Shown piece by piece: positions 56,252 to 64,000 of a stretch of DNA of 64,000 nt. The translations under genes were made by a program, and so were the position numbers. Each line of letters starts with the position of its first letter. Position 1 is the first letter of the stretch. A model generated the notes under the pieces. The model was not told the origin of the DNA and did no database searches. It was given only the letters and a program-made list of their open reading frames with translations. Source of the stretch: Chinchilla lanigera (Eukaryota > Chordata > Mammalia > Rodentia > Chinchillidae); contig NW_004955405.1 in the NCBI RefSeq assembly GCF_000276665.1, positions 16,283,684 through 16,347,683 on the forward strand, written 5' to 3'.

Positions 56252-57817
56252 AACTTACAACTTTGACTTATTTCTGAGCTCAAATTCATATCTTGATCCT
56301 TGTTTCATTAACTGAATTTCTGTCCATTTCCTTCTTCCTCAAGTCTCCCCACTTTTTCCCAGTCCAGGACCCACTGGAACTCTTCATCTGTACTGTCCAC
56401 TGCAGTCAAGCCTCTCTAGCCAGTGTTTTGGTTCTGCAATCCACTTATCATCCTAGCTGAGATCTGAAGGTACCAGAGCTATTTATGCAAGGATGAATGA
56501 ATGGCCATAATGTTGGAGCTAAACCTTTAGAAAACACCTGGAGCTGATTATGGATCTTGTGAAATCTCTTACCAGCAATTAAAAAAAGCAATCACAACAG
56601 AATCTCCACGGTGCTCAGTATTTGTATAGTCCTACAATAATTCTAGCTTCTTAAAAAAAATAGTGATAAAAGAATTGAGCACAGCCTTTAATGTCCTGAA
56701 AGGATAATCCTAGTTATGGGCCGAAAAGAAGTTATTCGAGCAAGAGAAGAACCTGGAACAGTCAAAGGAATGAAAAGTGAAAGGCAGACCAAGAGCCACC
56801 CCTGAAGATCTCCCCATGTGGGCCAAGGATGGAGACTGACTAAAGAATATAGTGTTTAGGGAATAAGTAGTTTCGGGACTTTGCTTAGGAACATGGCACT
56901 GAGATATGAAAATAGGTATTTACCCATAGTTATTTCTTAGAATAGCAGGCAGAGCCCATTAAAATGACTGAACTATTTCAAGTAAGGTCTTTCATCACTC
57001 CAGGGTAAGTTGATGGAAACAGATTTTTTTTTTTTCATATAAGATCTTGCCCAATTGCCTGTGTGGTTTGGAGAGAGTTACTGGCAGGATATTTCCTGAT
57101 GAAGGTAGAAATTTGGCTGCAACCTCTCAACAGGAATCTGGATGCAGTTCATAATAGCAACTCTGTAATTTCAGGCTGGTTATTTCATGACATCTCTTGA
57201 ATACTAGTTTCCTGAAATATATGATTTTAAAGATGATTGCATCTTTCTTAAGTGTGAGTTTATTGCAGTTTATTGGAAGTCACAATTTTATTTTTAGTAT
57301 TACAGCAGAAATAGATGGAGTAGAGAGAGCACAGGCGGTGATTTAGAACCTCTCCAATATTAAAAGCTTGCCATCGATTCTGTCAGAGAACCTAGGTCCT
57401 GTGTGACAGGTAGCAAACTATTTTTTTTTTTTCCAAAATGGTACTCATATGTTAGAATATAAGAAATTCTTAGAAGAATTTTATTGTTGGGGATATAATT
57501 ATGCCTTTTAAATAAAATAAACATCACAGCTATCTTGTTCAGAATTATTGTTAAACTTCAATGCACAAACCAACCAAAACATTACTGTTCTAAAATCAAA
57601 ATAATATTTTTGAGTATACACTTAAGTATACTGCCTCAGAAAACATAAAAACAATAAGTTTCAGTGCCATTGTTGTGAATAAATTTTACTGTTTAGGTGG
57701 AAATATGAGAAAACACAGATGAAAATAAAATTTTGTGGAAATCTTTTGTTCTACCTAATAAACCTCACCTTTCACAATACGACTGAGAACCACTGGTCTG
57801 AGGATTAAGTGAATCTT
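56252..57817. other. unique DNA
   Basis: No gene or repeat recognised with confidence. T-runs at 57025-57036 and 57421-57432. Confidence 0.4.
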
Positions 57818-58250
57818 GGGAGTTGAATTGTGTTCCTCTGGAAAAATGTTGAAGTCCTACCCTTTAGCACCTGTAAATATGACCTTACTTGGAAATAGGA
57901 TCTCTGCAGATAATCAAGATGAGGTCACTAGAGTAGGCCCTAATTTAGCAGGACCGGTGTCCTTTAAAAAGGGACATTTTGACACAGAGAGAGAGACTCA
58001 CACATAAGGAGAGCAGCATCTCAAAGAGAAGGCAGAGATTGGGGTGATGGAGCTACTGGCCAAGAAACCCCGAAGGTGGCTACACATTACTAGATCCCTG
58101 GTATGAGGCAGGGAACATTCTCCCTCCCAGGGGCAGAAAACCCTGCCATCAGCTTGATCTCAGACTTTTAGTCTCCACAACTGTGTGTCATTAAGTTTCT
58201 GTCATTTAGCCACTGAGTTTGTGGCACTTTAGCAAACCAATATAGCTTGT
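57818..58250 (+). mobile_element. solo LTR, MLT1-type MaLR
   Basis: Blocks in MLT1 order: 'ttgaattgtgttcctctgg', 'atgttgaagtcctaccct', 'atgaccttacttggaaatagg', 'gtcctttaaaaagggacattttgacacagag', 'ggcagagattggggtgatgg', 'ccctgccatcagcttgatct', 'tttctgtcatttagccactgagtttgtggcac'. About 430 bp, no coding content. Confidence 0.88.
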
Positions 58251-59342
58251 CATACAATTCTCTTTTTAGGGTGGGGCTGCTAATTCTTTACATTAGTAGA
58301 GATTTTCTCATTTATGATTCAGTTAGCAAAAATAGAGTGACTTCTTCCCTACATTTCTCCCTGATGGGTGTGCTGTCTCTCTTTGGTTGGGCCCTCTGGG
58401 TCCTCTAAATATTCTTTTCCCCAGCTTTGCACTCCAAAGAAGCACCTCTATGTACAAAATCTACCGACTTTTTTACCCTTTGACTTTTCACTGGGAAGCA
58501 GCAGCAAGAGATCCAGAGGCAGAAAGGAGGGTGAGGTTGAAACATCTTTTTCCTGGAGAAGTCTTTTTTCTGAAGGCTACAGCTCCTACCAGTCCCAAGG
58601 GTAACTTCACATAACACAGCTTGCTCTGTGACCTTTCCCTCCCTTCACTCCTACAAGCCCAGCATGCTGGCCTAACCCTTGTGGCTTCCTTTACTTTGTC
58701 CCCATAGAATCAAGTCCTTCTCAAATAATCCTCCCTTCAGTTTCCCAATGGATACAAAAGTCTGCTATGGAAAAATGGAGGTGATAAGTTTCAAGTAAGA
58801 TGTGTGGTCTGGAACCCAGTATTCTAAATTTTCCAAACACCTGAGGTCCACTAGTGGTTTCTGTATTCTAGATCCTCATAGCTTACAGTAATATTGCCAA
58901 AATGGCCAGTCAGATAATCTAAATGAGTGGAGTATGGGGTGGGAGAGTACTTTGGGGACTTGGAGAACCTGCCAAAGATAAAGGAACAGTAACTATTCAT
59001 CTCTAGGTGACTTGTTGTCTCCGGGGAATGTGGACCCAGTGTTATTAAAACTGTCTTTTTTACAAAACAGAACCCAGAAGTTAGCAAGATCTTTGTGTAG
59101 ATACCTTTCAGTTTTCAATATTGGCAAGTAGTTAAGAACATAAGAGAATTGAGGAGGCCAACCAAAATAGTTTCATAGTCCAAATTGGGGCTACAGGTCA
59201 CAAATTTGTAATGTCTGTCTAAATGCTGTGTTATATCTTCCTAGATTGCCAGGAATTAATTGAGCCCTCCAGAGGAGTTACAACGTTATAATATGCCTAG
59301 GTTATCATCAAAGTAAAGGTTGATATAAAAGAAAATATCTCT
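58251..59342. other. unique DNA
   Basis: The two overlapping ORFs (plus 58368-58614 and minus 58405-58617) are chance or in an unnamed old repeat at 58350-58690. No gene recognised. Confidence 0.4.
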
Positions 59343-59438
59343 GGGGCTGGGGATTTAGCTCAGTGGCAAAAGTGCCTGCCTGGCAAGCACAAGGTCGTGA
59401 GTTCGGTTCCCGGTACCGGAGAAAAACCGAAAAAAAAA
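59343..59438 (+). mobile_element. ID-type SINE, young
   Basis: 'ggggctggggatttagctcagtggcaaaagtgcctgcctggcaagcacaaggtcgtgagttcggttcccggtaccggag' then A-rich. Perfect 16 bp duplication 'aaaagaaaatatctct' at 59327-59342 and 59439-59454. Confidence 0.96.
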
Positions 59439-59769
59439 AAAAGAAAATATCTCTACCATTTTGTATAACCCACTTTTGAAGGCTATTTTTTATGATATTG
59501 ATCTTTTACTTTTTTTCCTTAAAGGTGAATAAAATAAATTCTCAAGAATTTAGCTCCAGAAAAAGTTTCTACTGTTCTTGGACAGCACAAGCACCACTTG
59601 ATTGGTTAAAGGAATGACCATTGAGTAGGTCCTTTGTCAGGCACCATGCAAGGTGTTTCATCTAGAACAGGCTGAATTTATGCTGTGTGTACTCCACAGT
59701 TCTGCAGTCCCATTGTCAAACACCCCAAATGTATTTGCCATTTATAGAAAGTCCTGTGTTATGGTAGGG

Positions 59770-60114
59770 CTTACATCTGAAATGGCCCCCAAGAGCTCAT
59801 ATGTTGAAGACTTGAGCCATAACCCAGCAGTCTCAGATGTGCAGCTTTGGAAATGCGGTTGAACCAGTAGGTCTCCAGCAGCGGCCATCGATGAAGTATT
59901 ACTCTCAAGGCCTTATTGGGTGGGGATGGGACCTTGGAAGTGGGGCCTAGTCGAAGGAGTGGGTCATAACTTTGGGAACTCTTTTTGTCTCTGGCTGCAT
60001 TCTCTCCCCATCCCCTGCTTCCTGGCTGCTGTAAGGTGAGCAACCTCCTGGGCCACACATTCCATCACCATGTGGTTATCTTACATAGACCTAAAAGCAG
60101 TGCAACCAGTTGTA
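59770..60114 (+). mobile_element. MaLR-type LTR, truncated by the assembly gap
   Basis: 'cccccaagagctcatatgttgaag', 'gatgggaccttggaagtggggcctagtcgaagg', 'cattctctccccatcccctgcttcc', 'ccacacattccatcaccatg'. Similar to MaLR LTRs such as that at 63294-63690 ('gggtctagtggaagg'). Confidence 0.65.
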
Positions 60115-61052
60115 NNNNNNNNNNNNNNNNNNNNNNNNNNNNNNNNNNNNNNNNNNNNNNNNNNNNNNNNNNNNNNNNNNNNNNNNNNNNNNNNNNNNNN
60201 NNNNNNNNNNNNNNNNNNNNNNNNNNNNNNNNNNNNNNNNNNNNNNNNNNNNNNNNNNNNNNNNNNNNNNNNNNNNNNNNNNNNNNNNNNNNNNNNNNNN
60301 NNNNNNNNNNNNNNNNNNNNNNNNNNNNNNNNNNNNNNNNNNNNNNNNNNNNNNNNNNNNNNNNNNNNNNNNNNNNNNNNNNNNNNNNNNNNNNNNNNNN
60401 NNNNNNNNNNNNNNNNNNNNNNNNNNNNNNNNNNNNNNNNNNNNNNNNNNNNNNNNNNNNNNNNNNNNNNNNNNNNNNNNNNNNNNNNNNNNNNNNNNNN
60501 NNNNNNNNNNNNNNNNNNNNNNNNNNNNNNNNNNNNNNNNNNNNNNNNNNNNNNNNNNNNNNNNNNNNNNNNNNNNNNNNNNNNNNNNNNNNNNNNNNNN
60601 NNNNNNNNNNNNNNNNNNNNNNNNNNNNNNNNNNNNNNNNNNNNNNNNNNNNNNNNNNNNNNNNNNNNNNNNNNNNNNNNNNNNNNNNNNNNNNNNNNNN
60701 NNNNNNNNNNNNNNNNNNNNNNNNNNNNNNNNNNNNNNNNNNNNNNNNNNNNNNNNNNNNNNNNNNNNNNNNNNNNNNNNNNNNNNNNNNNNNNNNNNNN
60801 NNNNNNNNNNNNNNNNNNNNNNNNNNNNNNNNNNNNNNNNNNNNNNNNNNNNNNNNNNNNNNNNNNNNNNNNNNNNNNNNNNNNNNNNNNNNNNNNNNNN
60901 NNNNNNNNNNNNNNNNNNNNNNNNNNNNNNNNNNNNNNNNNNNNNNNNNNNNNNNNNNNNNNNNNNNNNNNNNNNNNNNNNNNNNNNNNNNNNNNNNNNN
61001 NNNNNNNNNNNNNNNNNNNNNNNNNNNNNNNNNNNNNNNNNNNNNNNNNNNN
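60115..61052. other. assembly gap (938 N)
   Basis: An uninterrupted run of N. Left neighbour is an LTR fragment and right neighbour is L1, so a repeat-rich sequence is a likely content. Open frames that cross it are artefacts. Confidence 1.
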
Positions 61053-61748
61053 CTACACTCCCACCAACAGTGGAGAAGGGTTCCTTTTTTCCCACAGTCC
61101 CTCCAAAATTTGGTGCTAGTTGATTTCTTGATGATAGCCATTCTCTCTAGGGTGAGATTGAATCTTTGTTGTTTTAATTTGCATCTCTTGAATGACCAAT
61201 GATGTTGAACATTTTTTCATATATTTATTTGCTGTTTGTATTTCTTCATCTGAAAAGTGTGTATGCATCTCCAATGCCCATTTTTGAACTGGGCTTTTAA
61301 ATTTGGAAGGTCTGATATTTTTTGAGTTCTTTATATGCTCTCAATAGTAAACCTTTGTCTGAGGAACATCCAGCAAATATATTTTCCCACATTGTAGGTT
61401 GTTTCTTCACTCTGTTGGTGGTTTCTCTTGCTGTGCGAAAGCTTATTAAAGATGAGATGCCAGTTGATTTTTTGCGATAGTTCCTGTGTCATTGGGGTTT
61501 TATTTATAAAGTCTTTGCCTACACCAGTGTCTTCAAGAGTTTTACCTATTCTATCTTCCAGAAGATTTAATGTTTCTGTCTTAATATTTAGCTCTTTTAT
61601 CCATTTTGCATTTAGTTTAGTGCATGGTGAGAGATATGGGCTCAATTTAAATCTTCAACACGTGTGGAGCCAGTTTATCCAGCACCATTTATTAAAGAGG
61701 CTATCTTTATTTCAGTGTATGTGTTTGGCCCTTTTGTCAAATGCAAGG
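61053..61748 (-). mobile_element. LINE-1 ORF2 fragment at the gap edge
   Basis: Antisense L1 blocks run from 'ctacactcccaccaacagtgg' (61053) through 'atagccattctctctagggtgag', 'cattttttcatatatttatttgc', 'agttctttatatgctctcaatag' to 'cagcaccatttattaaagaggcta'. The minus frame at 61331-61645 reads SPYLSPCTKLNAKWIKEL and then [23 protein letters not shown]2 post-RT motifs. The element is cut by the gap at its 3' side (in L1 sense), so its length is unknown. Confidence 0.9.
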
Positions 61749-62487
61749 TAAGTGAGCCTTCTTTAGTAAATTGTTTACCTCAGGTGTTTTGTGACAATGA
61801 TAGAAAGCTGCCTGCTTGCCTGCCTGCTTTGTTAAACAAGCTGTATGGTTTGGTGGCAGCACCAAATCAACTTATCTATTCCATGGAAGTGATACAGAGC
61901 TTGTATGGCCTCAGTTCAGAAGTGACACATTTCTGCCCAAAATGTATTGACTGAAACTTGTCTCTGACCCTTGCCCAACCATAATAAAGTTAAGAGATGT
62001 AGTTTTCTATGTGTTTAGGGAGGAGAAGAAATTGGAAATGGTGAACACTAGCTACATGTTTCTTATTAATGTGTTATCTGAAATGCCATGAAAACCATTA
62101 TAGTTCCTTTTTGCATTTGACTAAAAGAATCTCAGAGCTACTAGTTCCAGGATAAATTTTTCCTAAATATCCTCTAGGTATTCTTCTTTCCTCTTCCTAT
62201 ATTAGGTCATGTGACTTATGTTAATGGCCTTATTGTTGTGCACTTTTTATGGTAAGCTACCTCCAATTCATAGGGGAAGACTGGGGAAGAATAGTAAATG
62301 AGGCAGTTAATTGAAATAAATAGGAAAAAGTTATATTTGCTTTACAGCTATACTTGATGTCCACTCAGGCCACTTCTGTCTAAAGAACGGCAGCTCATCA
62401 AGCAGCGTGGATAGTAACCATGGCGACGGTAGCAACAACTTTGTTCTACGTATGGCAGGAGCCTGACTCTTCCTCGACCTTTCCTTA
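61749..62487. other. unique DNA with one X-box-like motif
   Basis: No gene recognised. The motif is listed at 62415-62428. Confidence 0.45.
62415..62428 (+). promoter_or_regulatory. RFX X-box-like palindrome
   Basis: 'gtaaccatggcgac' matches the symmetric GTNRCC-N(0-2)-RGYAAC-type X-box bound by RFX factors, with one deviation. It is in non-repeat DNA with locally more CpG. Function is inference only. Confidence 0.35.
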
Positions 62488-62960
62488 CTGTATTAGGGTT
62501 CTTCAGTAAGACAAATCAATAGAATTGGCTCATATTATTATAGAGACTGTCAAATCCAAAATATGCGGTTCATGTTTGAAGGCATGTAGGAAGAGTCTGG
62601 TCGAGCCTTAGGGAAGAACAGATCTTACAGTTTAAGTCCAAGTGCTGTCTGCTCTTAGAATTCCCTCTTGTTTGGAAGAGGCACGATGGACAGCTACTAT
62701 AAAGCTATAGCTGGGACATGAATACCTCTGGGGGATGTCTGCAAAGGTGCCACTCTTCTTTTTCTCTTTGCGCTTTTCACTGATTGCATGAGACCCACTG
62801 ACATTATGGAGAGAAATCTGCTTTACCCAGCATGCACTGATTTAAATGTTAATCTCATCCATACTCAGAAACACCTAGACTAATGTTTGTTCTTATATCA
62901 GGGTGTCATTACCCAACCAAAGTCACACAAAAAATTAATGATCACAACCACCATGTAGTT
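62488..62960 (-). repeat. LTR-like old mammalian repeat
   Basis: In reverse complement it reads 'attaattttttgtgtgactttggttgggtaatgacaccc', 'gattaacatttaaatcagtg', 'taaagcagatttctctccat', 'gagccaattctattgatttgtctta...gaagaaccctaatac', an order I recognise from a common ancient mammalian repeat. Family name not certain. Confidence 0.65.
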
Positions 62961-63293
62961 CCCTTCTCTTCCAAGGTCACTATTGTCATCTTACCTCTGT
63001 GAGATCCCACTGGATACTGAAACCAACTGCTGTTTCATCCCTGCTATGGCCTCATATTGGTCTCTTGCTATCTTTGCCTAGGATCCCTCTTTCATTATAA
63101 TTCTTTCTTAGGTTCCTAAGAACCTATTCGACAGTTCTGCTATAGCTGCCAGCGTGATTTCAGATATGTATTTGAAGATACTTTTTGTGTTCCAATGGTA
63201 AACACCTTATGGACTTTTCTTTCAGTAGCCTTATTCATATGATCAGGAGGCTTCCCTCATTTACTATGACTTCTCAGAGTGTTCTGGCTTGGT
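62961..63293. other. unique DNA
   Basis: Nothing recognised. Confidence 0.4.
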
Positions 63294-63690
63294 TATGGTT
63301 TAAGTGTATCCCCAAGTGCATGTACTGAAAGCTTGGTCCTCAGTGTGGCCATGTTGAGAGGTGGTTGGGTCGTCAAGGAATGGGGTCTAGTGGAAGGGGA
63401 TTAGGTAAGGGGGGCTTTGTCCTTGTGGGGGATTAAGGTAGTTTTTGTGGAACTTCAGTTGTTTCTTGTGAAAGAGGCTTGTTATAAACTTTGTCTCTTC
63501 TACACACATTTTTCTTTCTGATTTTCTTCCACGTTGTGATGCAACCAAGTGGGTGGTGCCCAGAGACTGGACAGACAGAGCTCCCTGATCTTGAACTTTT
63601 AGCCTCCAAAACTGTGCACAATACCTTTTCTTTATAAAGTATCCAGCCTCAAGTATTTTGTTATAGGAGCGAAAATGGACTCATATGGAG
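63294..63690 (+). mobile_element. solo LTR, MaLR type
   Basis: 'ggtttaagtgtatccccaagtgcatg', 'gaaagcttggtcctcagtgtggccatgttgagagg', 'ggggtctagtggaaggggattagg', 'ctccaaaactgtgcacaatacc', 'ctttataaagtatccagcctcaagtattttgttatagg': MaLR 5'-to-3' order. About 397 bp. Confidence 0.85.
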
Positions 63691-64000
63691 TCACAGGCTT
63701 GTTTCCTCTCTGGTTTTTCTAGAGACAGTTCTCTTCCCTCATCTCGAGCCCATTGTCATTCCAAAAGTATTCCTGAAGGGACTATTAAATTGGCATATAT
63801 GTGGTGGAGGAAACAGGGTACATGCAACCCTATAGAGAATGTCTGTAGTAAAATAATTGGTTTTATGACTTTTACTATAATAGCTACCACTACTTGTGAT
63901 TAAATACATAGCATGTAGCAGAATCTCTTCATTTGTTATTTAATTCTTCACAACATTCTGAGATTTATGGTGAAACCACTTTTCAAACAATAAAATTGAA
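63691..64000. other. unique DNA to window end
   Basis: Nothing recognised beyond a short ORF with no splice or motif support. Confidence 0.4.

Noticed and set aside
59985..61202. Very long ORFs (334-405 codons) across the N run
   Set aside because: They exist only because N codons are read as open; no coding evidence on either side.
61739..61755. 'aaggtaagtgag' splice-donor-like site at 61745
   Set aside because: It lies at the edge of an L1 fragment; no open frame with coding character upstream.
61796..61830. 'gcctgcttgcctgcctgctt' as a repeat array
   Set aside because: Only a few units of CCTG; too short to call a microsatellite.

Overview
The window reads as a gene-poor stretch of nuclear DNA from a placental mammal, almost certainly a rodent. 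The evidence is the repeat set: short 7SL-derived B1 SINEs; many tRNA-derived ID-type SINEs with A and B boxes, A tails and clear target-site duplications; rodent-style MaLR LTRs; LINE-1 copies of several ages; and old mammalian L2, MIR and Tc1/mariner relics. The ID consensus here ('...GTGAGTTCGATTCCCGGTACCGGAG', then A-rich) is not the mouse/rat form. A non-muroid rodent (for example a castorimorph) is possible, but I cannot name the species from sequence alone. There is no bacterial-type operon, CRISPR array, tRNA or rRNA gene. Almost all ORFs are chance ORFs or transposon relics.

Layout. 1-6.9 kb: LTR tail, SINEs, an L2 relic and mostly unique AT-rich DNA, with the best protein-coding candidate on the minus strand at 6530-6869, behind a near-ideal 3' splice site. 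6.9-9.1 kb: a LINE-1 with a 5' inversion (twin-priming signature), ending only 28 bp from that splice site. 9-18 kb: unique DNA with L2, MIR, ID and B1 copies and two short tandem duplications. 18-21 kb: three-layer nest (old minus L1, plus L1 inside it, unclassified repeat inside that). 21-33 kb: mostly unique DNA with MIR, L2, two lineage L1 3' ends and a weaker minus-strand exon candidate at 26216-26318. 33-40.6 kb: a heavily fragmented minus-strand L1 region with inserted LTRs and SINEs, a purine-rich block and a GC-richer block. 41-53 kb: MIRs, a second inverted L1, two relics of one mariner family (one with both TIRs and TA duplications), an inverted LTR duplication and a cluster of IDs. 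53-64 kb: IDs, a long L2, MaLR LTRs, a 938 bp run of N and a minus L1 at the gap edge.

I see no set of genes acting together. If the minus-strand exon candidates are real, the window lies largely inside the introns of one long minus-strand gene that I do not recognise. All repeat family names are from pattern memory and need RepeatMasker confirmation.
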